From the NCBI GenBank assembly GCA_903900265.1, contig CAIUMM010000185.1:1-52203 (forward strand): a stretch of DNA of 52,203 nucleotides, in the 5' to 3' direction. The stretch comes from an uncultured Pseudomonadota bacterium (GTDB taxonomy: Bacteria > Myxococcota_A > UBA796 > SXON01). Below are positions 1-7,579 of this stretch, one piece after another. The position numbers and the translations under genes are program-made. The notes under the pieces are model-generated. The model made no database searches. It was not told where the DNA came from and was given only the letters and a program-made list of their open reading frames with translations. Every line of letters starts with the position of its first letter. Position 1 is the first letter of the stretch.

Positions 1-742
1 ACGAAAAGTCAGGTCCGTTGTACCGTCGAAACGCGACACGCGCGTAGGACGCGTCGTAGCTCCAGTCCCCGCCCCGCAGCACACGGCGCGGGCTGGACGC
101 GTTGCCGGTCGGGTCCCCGGCGCCTTCGGGCGGGGCGGCGGGGTAGCGGTCGTGGCCGTCCCAGCACCACTCCCAGACATTGCCGCTCATGTCATACAGG
201 CCCCAGGCGTTTGGGCCTTTCTGCGCGACGGGGCGCGTGCTGCCCTCGCTGTTTCCATTGTACCAACCGACCGCGTTCAGGTCGTCGCCGCCGGCGTACC
301 GATGCGCAGCTCCGGCCCGCGCCGCGCACTCCCACTCCGCCTCGGTCGGGAGCCGAAAGCCCGGCGCTGAAAAATCGCACGCGACCTCTGGCTCCTCCCC
401 CAAGCCAATTTCATAGGCGGCGGCGAGCCCCAACTTCGCGCTGAGGACGTTGCAATAGCGCACGACGTCGTACCAGCTGACCGACTCCACCGGGCGCTGC
501 GGGGCGTCGGGGCCCTTCGCGAACCGCGAAGGGTTGACCGGCATCACCGCGGTCCACTGTGCCTGCGTGACCGGCGTAGCGCCGATCGCATAGCGGCGGG
601 TCAACCGAACGGTGTGTTGCGTCTCTTCCGAGTCGCGCTCGGGCTCACGCGGGGGGGAGCCCATCGTAAACGTGCACGGCGCCACCGGGATCATCCGGCC
701 CACAGCCGGTTCAAGAGAATTCAGCGAGGGGGTTTCGGACAT
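1..742 (-). CDS. FGE/SUMF1-domain protein (3' end beyond window)
   Basis: Formylglycine-generating-enzyme-type (SUMF1, PF03781) domain. The frame is open from an ATG at 742 to the left edge, so the C-terminus is missing. The domain begins near residue 17 with RMIPVAPCTFTMGSPP, followed by VTQAQW (the V/T-Q-x-x-W/Y element), PVESVSWYDVVRYCN, the signature RLPTEAEWE and GLYDMSGNVWEW. Near the edge it reaches RRVLRGGDWS. No signal peptide is visible, so a cytoplasmic location is possible, unlike the lipoprotein paralogue at 42324. In the family true FGEs oxidise a sulfatase Cys, but most bacterial members are structural or regulatory C-type-lectin-fold proteins. The region that would carry the catalytic Cys lies outside the window, so enzymatic activity cannot be judged. 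Confidence 0.9.
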   Translation of the reverse strand, partial: MSETPSLNSLEPAVGRMIPVAPCTFTMGSPPREPERDSEETQHTVRLTRRYAIGATPVTQAQWTAVMPVNPSRFAKGPDAPQRPVESVSWYDVVRYCNVLSAKLGLAAAYEIGLGEEPEVACDFSAPGFRLPTEAEWECAARAGAAHRYAGGDDLNAVGWYNGNSEGSTRPVAQKGPNAWGLYDMSGNVWEWCWDGHDRYPAAPPEGAGDPTGNASSPRRVLRGGDWSYDASYARVAFRRYNGPDFS

Positions 743-877
743 CGGGCTCCAGAGCGGGCTCCAGCACCCGCCGCGCTCCTCGCTAACACGCAGGGGACGA
801 ACGGAATCTGCAGCCCCCCCCCCGCCTTGTCGCCGATCTCAGGCCGCGCCGATCTCCGGAGGGGCTCGACACCTTTG

Positions 878-2569
878 TCAGCGCGGTGCGGACCCTGGCT
901 GGGTAGGGAGCACGATCGCGCGCTCTCTTGCGCCCGCGCGGGTCACGTCCGGCCCAAGTCCGGGGGCGTTGGGCGGCACGGCGCGCAAGTCCCAGAGCGC
1001 CTGACGCCCATCGGTGTAGACGGGCGGTCCAAGCTCCTCAGTCAAGCGATGCAGGCGACCCATGGGGTCAAAGCGGCGCTGCGTCAACGAAGGAACCGCG
1101 CGCCGCGTCTCCAGCCACACCCAACGGTACCCCTTGACGATGGCGTCGCGGTCCTCGAGGGTGTAGCCGATCCGCGGATCGGCGTCGCTGTAGGTGGCGG
1201 CGAGCATCAACACAAAGGTGTTGTTCAGGCGCTCGGAGAAGGCGGGGGAGTGCAAGTCCTCGGCGCCCTCGCCCATTCCGCCAAACAAAGGCTGACCGTG
1301 CCGCGTCTGCCACACCATCTGCAGCTCCGACAACCCAAAGGGCAGGCCGATCACCGCGCCGCCGCCTTCGCGCACGATCTTTTCTGCGCGCGTAGGCGGG
1401 AAGCCGGTGACCGGCAACGGCAGCGCGTGCCCGACGTACAGCTCGCCTACCGCCAGCCCCGCGAGCAGGACGCTCCAGCGCGCGCGCACGCGGGACAAGC
1501 CGATTCCCCCGGCCGCTACGATCGCTACAAACCCAACGGCGGCGATGCGCTCGGGAAATCCAAGTCGTCGAAAGAACGGGACGATCTCCCAAAAAAGCCC
1601 GTAGAGCCAATTCTCAACCTCGACGCCGTGTATGGACACCGTCGATCCGGCCGCCACGACCCACGTCAAGCCAAAGCCGAGGAGATAGGGCCACGCACGG
1701 CGCCATTCGCGCAGCGCAGCGCCGAGGAGCACGAGCACCGAGATCCGCGCGTACAGCACATAGCTCCGAGTCCAACGCTGCGGCTCGGTCGCGCCGTGCC
1801 AGTCCATGTCGTCGACGCGCGGCACCTGTCCCGCCGCCATCTCCGCGTGAATGCGGAGCAGGAACGGCGAGGCCAGCAGCACGCTCACGCCGATCGCCAA
1901 CAGCAAGCGCGGCGCCACGGTGCGCGGCGAGCGCCCAAGTTGGAGTAGGGCCAACGGCAGCAGGCCCAAGACCAGAAAGTACACGCTGAACCAATACGTC
2001 AGTCCCTGCAGCGTCGCGTACAGACCAAAGCGCGCCGCGTCCCGCCAAGAGCCCGTCGGCAAGCGAACGAGGCTGTGCGCAGCGAGCAGCAAGAACCACA
2101 CCATCGCTTGGGTCGGCCGCCCCTGTGAAAGCTCGGCCAGCACGAAGGGATTGACCTCAAACGCCACCGCGCACGCCCAAGCCACGACCAAGCGGCCGCC
2201 GCTGAGCTCCCGCGCGAGGCGCTCGAAGCACAGCGCGTTCCCGACGAGGATCACCACCTCCAACCAGTCCAGATAGTCGGGGACTCCCCAGATCCATTGA
2301 AACGGGATCGACAGCCAAGCGTCCACAAAGTTGGCGCCGGTGGCGTTGAACAGGTTTCGGCCCTCTGGGTAGAACAGCAGGTTCGTAGCGACGGGAAACT
2401 CGCAGGACAAGGTCGAGAGCTTCACCCACCAGTGCATCCAGAGCGTGCCGGCCAAGTCCACCCCGACGCCGGTGACGATGTTGGGCGAGACCAGCGGTCG
2501 CCCGATCACCAGCAGCGCGATCGCCACGTAGGAGAGCAGCGCCAGCGTCCGCCGGAAGCGCTCACCCAT
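878..2569 (-). CDS. Polytopic membrane protein, GT-C glycosyltransferase-like
   Basis: A 563-residue integral membrane protein. A short basic N-terminus (MGERFRRT) leads into a first membrane segment, then an outward loop (about 35-100) rich in aromatic and acidic residues, and about nine to ten further hydrophobic helices to about residue 390. The last ~170 residues are mostly soluble. This layout, with an early acidic loop after TM1, resembles lipid-linked-sugar GT-C transferases and related YfhO-like proteins, but I see no diagnostic motif. The ATG at 2569 is preferred to an open-frame start at 2731, because the 54 extra residues are low-complexity and read into the divergent promoter region. 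It is divergent from the AAA operon. Substrate unknown. Confidence 0.75.
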   Translation of the reverse strand: MGERFRRTLALLSYVAIALLVIGRPLVSPNIVTGVGVDLAGTLWMHWWVKLSTLSCEFPVATNLLFYPEGRNLFNATGANFVDAWLSIPFQWIWGVPDYLDWLEVVILVGNALCFERLARELSGGRLVVAWACAVAFEVNPFVLAELSQGRPTQAMVWFLLLAAHSLVRLPTGSWRDAARFGLYATLQGLTYWFSVYFLVLGLLPLALLQLGRSPRTVAPRLLLAIGVSVLLASPFLLRIHAEMAAGQVPRVDDMDWHGATEPQRWTRSYVLYARISVLVLLGAALREWRRAWPYLLGFGLTWVVAAGSTVSIHGVEVENWLYGLFWEIVPFFRRLGFPERIAAVGFVAIVAAGGIGLSRVRARWSVLLAGLAVGELYVGHALPLPVTGFPPTRAEKIVREGGGAVIGLPFGLSELQMVWQTRHGQPLFGGMGEGAEDLHSPAFSERLNNTFVLMLAATYSDADPRIGYTLEDRDAIVKGYRWVWLETRRAVPSLTQRRFDPMGRLHRLTEELGPPVYTDGRQALWDLRAVPPNAPGLGPDVTRAGARERAIVLPTQPGSAPR

Positions 2570-2858
2570 GGCGGCCCGTGCGGGAGGGAAGCGTCGATGG
2601 AGAGGATAAACAGCGCATATAGACAGGGTATAGGGCCACATATAGCCGTGGGACCGCGGGCGCGCAGCCCCGCCGCCGTCGCAAAAAACGCCTGCAGGGG
2701 GTTTCCCGACGCCTACTTCGACCGTAATCATGGCGCGGGCGGAGCTTCCGAACGCACAGGTTCAGGTTGAGCCTGCGGCCGCGTAGTGCATTTTTCTGGT
2801 CCGGAACCCTCCGGCACCGGTGTACCCGCGGCGTCCCCGACAACCACCCAAGGAAACC

Positions 2859-5060
2859 ATGACCGCACCCTCTCCCCTCAGTCCACGCTCGACACCTACC
2901 CCGGCGACCCCGCTCACCCTGCTCCAAGCCGAGCTCGCATGGGCGGAAGCTCGGATCCGTCGGCTCGGCCGCGAGCTGCGCGACGCCGGCCAAAGCGCCC
3001 GGCGCTTCCACCACCATGACGAGCCCGAGCGCGCGCCGTCCAGCGGCGTGCTGCGCGCCCAAGAGCAGGCGCTGCGCGCGGCGTTCGAGGCGATGAAGGC
3101 CCCAAGCTCGGACACGCCGTCCTACCCGATGGGCTTGGACGCGGTTCAGGCCCTCTTCGGCTTGTCCAACCTCGAACGTTGGGCCCTGCTGCTCTCGGCG
3201 GGCATCGCCCTCCAGAAGCGTTTTGGGCAGATGCTCGACGAGCTGGAGAGCGAGAACTGCTGCACGGTGGAGCTGTTGTTCAACTTCGCGGAGCTGTCGC
3301 TCACCGACCGGGTCAGCCACCGGGCGCTGTTCCGGCCGCAGGCGGCGTTGTTCACGCAAGATCTCGCGACCCTCGGCATGAATTCGCGCTACTCGGGCCC
3401 GGAGCAGCTGCTGGACGCTACGGTGAGCATCACCGGACGCGGCCTCGAGCTGATCCTCGGCAGCGACGGGCTCGCCCAAGAGTTCGAGAGCTTCTCGATC
3501 ATGGAGGCGCCGCGGGCGTCGTTTGACGCGGTCGTGCTGCCCGCCGCCGACCGCGCGCGCATCCTCGCCGTCGTCGATCACGAAGCCGCGCTCGCGACGA
3601 CCTGGCACGCCTGGGGGGTCGACGAAGTCGTCAAATACGGGCGTGGCACCTTGTTCTTGTTCACCGGGCCGCCCGGCACCGGCAAGACCTCTACCGCGCA
3701 CGCCATCGCGCACCGGCTGGGAAAGCGATTGTTGAACGTGGACATCCCGACTTTTGTGGGGCACGCCGAGGCGGTGCGGTTCCTGCCGGGGTTGTTCCGG
3801 GAGGCGCGGCTGCACAACGCCCTGCTGTTCTTTGATGAGTGCGAGGCGCTGTTCGCCTCGCGGCGCCACGGGAACGAGCTGATGACGCTGCTGCTCACCG
3901 AGCTGGAGCGCTTCGAAGGCGTCGCGGTGCTCGCCACCAACCTCGCCGACAAGCTCGACGAGGCGCTGGATCGCCGGGTGTTGGTGCGTGTGGACTTCCC
4001 CAAGCCGGACGCCATCGCCCGCGAGCGCATCTGGCGCATGCTCCTACCGCCGCGCGCGGTACTGCACGCCGACGTGGACATCCGTGCGTTGGCGCTCCGC
4101 CACGACATCGCCGGCGGGTACATCAAGAACGCGCTGCTGAACGCGATCGCCGCGTCCGTCGCTGAGGGCGCCGCGCAAGCAGCCCCGCCGGTGCTCACCC
4201 ACGCTTTGCTCGATCGTGCAGCCCGCGATCAATCCCGGCGCCCTGCGTCGACCGAAGACGGTCCGGCGCTGCAGGTGCCGCTGTGCACCTTGGCCGACGT
4301 GTATCTTCCACCCCGCGAAAAGCAGCTCGTGGACGAGATCGTCGCCGCAGCGAGCACCCGCCGCACCGTGTTCGAGCGCTGGGGCATCGCCGCCCGCCAG
4401 ACCGGTGGGCGCGGCGTCGTCGCGCTGTTTCACGGCGAGCCCGGCACCGGCAAGACCTTCTGCGCCGAAGCGATCGCGGGGGAGCTGGGTCGCCCGCTGC
4501 GGCGGGTCACGCTCCCGTCGGTGCTGTCCAAGTGGGTCGGGGAGGCCGAGCGCACGCTGGCTCGGTACTTTGCCGAAGCTGCGAAAGACGAAGCGGTGCT
4601 GCTGCTCGACGAGATCGACGGCCTGTTGATGCAGCGCGGTCAGGCGCGCGCCAGTCGCCACGACGACGCGGTCGTCAACACGCTGCTCGATCTGCTCGAT
4701 CGGCACGAAGGGGTCGTGATCCTCTGCACCAACCGCCCCGACGTACTCGACAAAGCGCTGGGGCGCCGCATCGGCTGGACCATAGAGTTCCCGGCGCCGG
4801 ACGTCGCGGGCAGGCTGGCGATCTGGCGCTCCTTGGTCCCCTTGGCTGCGACAGGCGGCCAAGAGTTGGACTTGCGCGGCCTCGCCCAGCGCTACCGGCT
4901 GAGCGGCGGGCGGATCCGCAACGCCGTGATCCGAGCGGCGTCGCGGGCCGCAGCGAGCGGATCGGACGTGGACCTCGCGGCGTTGGAGGCCGCGGCCTTG
5001 GAAGAAGACGCGACCCAAGTACAACCAACAACCCAACTTTATGGAGTAGGCGATGCCTGA
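2859..5060 (+). CDS. Tandem AAA ATPase with unknown N-terminal domain
   Basis: A 733-residue protein with two AAA modules. Residues 1-250 are an N-terminal region with coiled-coil tendency (about 20-60) and a helical domain similar in look to the winged-helix leader of some bacterial AAA proteins. AAA-1 has Walker A GPPGTGKT (270-277), Walker B LLFFDE (D326/E327), sensor-1 ATN and a DRR arginine pair. AAA-2 has GEPGTGKT (526-533), the pore-loop-like KWVGEAER, Walker B LLLLDEID (D584), sensor-1 CTN and GRR. Both modules look ATP-hydrolysis competent; only AAA-2 has a clear substrate-pore loop. The start at 2859 follows AAGGAAA; the open frame begins 39 bp earlier. It overlaps the next gene by 8 bp. 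A remodelling or disassembly role is inferred; the target is unknown. Confidence 0.88.
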   Translation: MTAPSPLSPRSTPTPATPLTLLQAELAWAEARIRRLGRELRDAGQSARRFHHHDEPERAPSSGVLRAQEQALRAAFEAMKAPSSDTPSYPMGLDAVQALFGLSNLERWALLLSAGIALQKRFGQMLDELESENCCTVELLFNFAELSLTDRVSHRALFRPQAALFTQDLATLGMNSRYSGPEQLLDATVSITGRGLELILGSDGLAQEFESFSIMEAPRASFDAVVLPAADRARILAVVDHEAALATTWHAWGVDEVVKYGRGTLFLFTGPPGTGKTSTAHAIAHRLGKRLLNVDIPTFVGHAEAVRFLPGLFREARLHNALLFFDECEALFASRRHGNELMTLLLTELERFEGVAVLATNLADKLDEALDRRVLVRVDFPKPDAIARERIWRMLLPPRAVLHADVDIRALALRHDIAGGYIKNALLNAIAASVAEGAAQAAPPVLTHALLDRAARDQSRRPASTEDGPALQVPLCTLADVYLPPREKQLVDEIVAAASTRRTVFERWGIAARQTGGRGVVALFHGEPGTGKTFCAEAIAGELGRPLRRVTLPSVLSKWVGEAERTLARYFAEAAKDEAVLLLDEIDGLLMQRGQARASRHDDAVVNTLLDLLDRHEGVVILCTNRPDVLDKALGRRIGWTIEFPAPDVAGRLAIWRSLVPLAATGGQELDLRGLAQRYRLSGGRIRNAVIRAASRAAASGSDVDLAALEAAALEEDATQVQPTTQLYGVGDA

Positions 5061-5583
5061 AAAATCAACAAAAATCCCGAACAAGCTGTCCGCGATCCAG
5101 CACTATGCGCTGTGGGACTTGATCGCCGAGGGGGAGCGGGTCGAGCACGTTCCGGGCACCACCTACCGCGCGCTGGAGCGACGCGGCTGGATCGACGGCA
5201 CCCAAGTCACGCGGGCCGGGTTCCTCGCGATGGGGCTGCCGGCGCGTCCCCCCGGCACGCTCAAAGGCGCGATCCGGGCTGCGTGCCGGGCGCTGCCCTG
5301 GAGCCAAGAGCAGCCGCGATTCGGCGACGCGATGGCGTCGGTCACTATCGACGATCCCGACGACGCCGAAGGGTATCTCTCTCCCGGCGGCCACGCCGAC
5401 TGTCTCGGCACCGTCGACATCAATGGCGAGCTGGACTGGGACCAAGCCTACCCGGAGCTGTGCGCGAGCAACATCTGGGACGGCGTCGCGGCTTGGCTAT
5501 CTGCCCTTGGGCACGAGGTCGAGTTCACGACCCACTCCCCGGAGATCACCCAGATCCGCTGGATCTACCTCGTCTCGGAGTAG
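5053..5583 (+). CDS. Hypothetical protein of the AAA operon
   Basis: A 176-residue protein that I do not recognise. Its ATG lies inside the last codons of the AAA gene (8-bp overlap) behind GGAG, so translation is probably coupled. Residues 10-60 (ALWDLIAEG, YRALERRGWI, VTRAGFLAMG) have the helix-helix-strand look of a small winged-helix module. The second half is acidic and ends in a strand-rich segment (IRWIYLVSE). No signal peptide or membrane segment. It may be an adaptor or substrate of the ATPase; this is inference from gene order only. Confidence 0.72.
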   Translation: MPEKSTKIPNKLSAIQHYALWDLIAEGERVEHVPGTTYRALERRGWIDGTQVTRAGFLAMGLPARPPGTLKGAIRAACRALPWSQEQPRFGDAMASVTIDDPDDAEGYLSPGGHADCLGTVDINGELDWDQAYPELCASNIWDGVAAWLSALGHEVEFTTHSPEITQIRWIYLVSE

Positions 5584-5585
5584 CC

Positions 5586-5939
5586 ATGACAGAACCAATT
5601 CGGTGGACGGTGATCCCGGGGGACTGCGCGCCGTGGCCAAGGGACGCCCGGGGACGTCCGTTGCCGCGCAACCCCGTGCGGGGCATGCGCATCGACGCGC
5701 GCTGGCCCGATAGCGCCTGCATGTTCGACCGATGGTCGATCGTGACGGTGACCCGCGCTCGCTTTGTCGCGCGGCACGCGGGGCGCGAATTCGCGGGCCC
5801 GCTCGACGCCTGGGGGCCTTGGCTACGCGGCTTGGGTGCGGCGGAGCGGCTCGGTGTACACTGGCCAGGCTGCGACATCGGCTGGTGCACCTGCGCGCCG
5901 CCGCCGCGGGAGAGGCCGTTTTTGGTCGTGATCAAATGA
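5586..5939 (+). CDS. Small Cys/Trp-rich hypothetical protein of the AAA operon
   Basis: A 117-residue protein starting 2 bp after the previous stop. It is rich in Trp, Arg and Pro, with a C-terminal cluster CDIGWCTCAPPP that could bind a metal. The frame is also open 158 codons upstream, but that stretch is the antiparallel shadow of the preceding gene and reads as Arg-rich low-complexity. Spacing and strand support membership of the AAA operon. Function unknown. Confidence 0.62.
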   Translation: MTEPIRWTVIPGDCAPWPRDARGRPLPRNPVRGMRIDARWPDSACMFDRWSIVTVTRARFVARHAGREFAGPLDAWGPWLRGLGAAERLGVHWPGCDIGWCTCAPPPRERPFLVVIK

Positions 5940-6198
5940 GGTAGGAAAATCCGATGCCGTGGCAACCGGCGCTTGGCTTCAAACACAGGGCGTCCGTCCG
6001 GAATACCAATGCGCGTCCGCAGCACGGTGCTCGCACACACATGCGCACCGACGCCACGGCGCGGAAGCCGCGCGAGCTACGACGGGTACAACCTGCACGC
6101 CGGCGTGCACCGAAACGCGATGGACCGGGCCGGCGTGGAGCGCCTGTGCCGCTACGTGCTCCGACCGCCGCTGGCGACCGAGCGCACCCGCAACCGCG

Positions 6199-7347
6199 TC
6201 ACCCCCAGACCACCTCGTACGCCGCGCTCCGCCCTCCGCCCGGGAGCGGTCGCAGCAGCCCCGCCGCCACCAGCTCGGCGAGGTCGCGCTGCGCGGTCGC
6301 CCGGCTCGCGCCGGTGAGCGCGGCGGCCTCGCGGGTGGTCATGCCGCCGACGAACCCGTCGGGGCCCGCCTCGAGCATCCGGTCGAGGATCTTCCGCTGC
6401 CGGGTGTTGCAGGCGACGTGCCCGTGCTGCGCCCAGAAGCGCACCCGCGCGAGGACGCCGTCCACGCCGGACTCCGCGCGGCCCAGCGCGCGCGCCACGC
6501 AGCCGAGGAACCAGACGAGCCAGTCCGTGACGTCGCCCGCGCCGCGCTGCGCGGATTGAAGGGCGGCGTAGTACTGAGCGCGCTCCTGCTCGATCTGCGC
6601 GGACAGGCTCCAGAGGCGCGTGGGCGTCGCGTCCGCTCGGGCGAGCACGAGGTCGGTGAGGGCGCGCGTCACGCGGCCGTTGCCGTCGTCGAAGGGGTGG
6701 AGCGTCACCAGCCGCAGGTGCGCGAGGCCGGCCCGCACGAACGCGTCCTCGGACGAGGCGTCGCGCACGGGCTCCAGCCACGCGAGGAAGCGCGACATCT
6801 GCTCCGGGAGCGCGTCGGACGGGGGCGCCTCGAAGTGGACGACGGACCGGCCCCACGCGCCCGACACGACGCGCATCGGCTCGGGTCCCGTCCGGAGGGC
6901 CCCGACGGCGATGCGGTGCGGGCCGGAGAAGCCAGTCGGGAAGAGCGCGGCCTGCCAGCCGCACAGGCGCTCGAGCGTAGCTGGCGCAGCCGCGTTCCGC
7001 GTGGCGTCGAGCAGCACGGCGACGAGGCCGTCCACGTTACGGGCGCTGGCGGGCGCGCCGGCACGGTCGAGGCCGAGCTGCCGCGCGACAGAGGAGCGTA
7101 CGGAGTCGCGGTCGAGCCGCTCGCCCTCGATCTGCGCGGTGCCAAGGGCCTCGTCTTCGTACGCGACGGCCTCGAGCGCAGCGCGGTCGGCCATCCCGAC
7201 GAGGGAGGCCTTGGCGAGGAGACGGCCCTGGGCGTGGTGCGCGGCGGTCAACGCGGCGGTGACGAGCCCGGCGGACCACGCGAGGCCGGCGGGCCAGGAG
7301 GGGTGCTCCCAGAGGTAGGGGCCGCCGATGGTCGGGGAAGAGGGCAT
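6199..7347 (-). CDS. Fic family AMPylator-like protein
   Basis: A 382-residue Fic protein. Domain order: DUF4172-like N-terminus (GGPYLWEHPSWPA), inhibitory-helix motif TAQIEG at 70-75, which fits (S/T)xxxE(G/N), Fic core with the complete active-site loop HPFDDGNGRVTR at 217-228, and a C-terminal winged helix (about 315-382; TTREAAALTGASRATAQRDL). Fic enzymes transfer AMP or another nucleotide moiety to hydroxyl side chains; catalytic His217 and the phosphate-binding loop are intact. The motif before the Fic core predicts class II autoinhibition. The winged helix suggests DNA binding and possible autoregulation. It stands alone, with no antitoxin gene beside it. The Shine-Dalgarno is weak, so the start is less certain than the family call. 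Confidence 0.93.
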   Translation of the reverse strand: MPSSPTIGGPYLWEHPSWPAGLAWSAGLVTAALTAAHHAQGRLLAKASLVGMADRAALEAVAYEDEALGTAQIEGERLDRDSVRSSVARQLGLDRAGAPASARNVDGLVAVLLDATRNAAAPATLERLCGWQAALFPTGFSGPHRIAVGALRTGPEPMRVVSGAWGRSVVHFEAPPSDALPEQMSRFLAWLEPVRDASSEDAFVRAGLAHLRLVTLHPFDDGNGRVTRALTDLVLARADATPTRLWSLSAQIEQERAQYYAALQSAQRGAGDVTDWLVWFLGCVARALGRAESGVDGVLARVRFWAQHGHVACNTRQRKILDRMLEAGPDGFVGGMTTREAAALTGASRATAQRDLAELVAAGLLRPLPGGGRSAAYEVVWG

Positions 7348-7579
7348 TCAGGGGAGTAGCGTGAGGCGAATGGCGGCGCAATCAGAGCATTTTGTGAGTC
7401 GAATATCGGTCGGAGTGGATTGCGTCGCCGCGCCGTCCCCTCCTCGCCGCTCGCCTTCGCGTTCCGCGACCGCTTCCCGATGTCCTCCGGCCAACCATGT
7501 GCGGACGTAATCCCGAGAGGCGCGCAAGTGGAAGAGCTCCGGCAAGAGACCATCCAACTCTGGAGCTGCTTGGCCCGCC

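Noticed and set aside
614..1948. 444-residue plus-strand frame opposite the membrane protein
   Set aside because: Low-complexity Arg/Ala sequence; the minus strand has clear membrane helices and the FGE domain.
2562..3869. 435-residue minus-strand frame opposite the AAA gene
   Set aside because: Antisense shadow; the plus strand carries the Walker motifs.
2859..5939. Contractile injection system (eCIS) locus
   Set aside because: The AAA protein recalls eCIS ATPases, but no sheath, tube, baseplate or spike gene is present in the window.
5959..7359. 466-residue plus-strand frame opposite the Fic gene
   Set aside because: No domain; Fic active-site motifs are on the minus strand.
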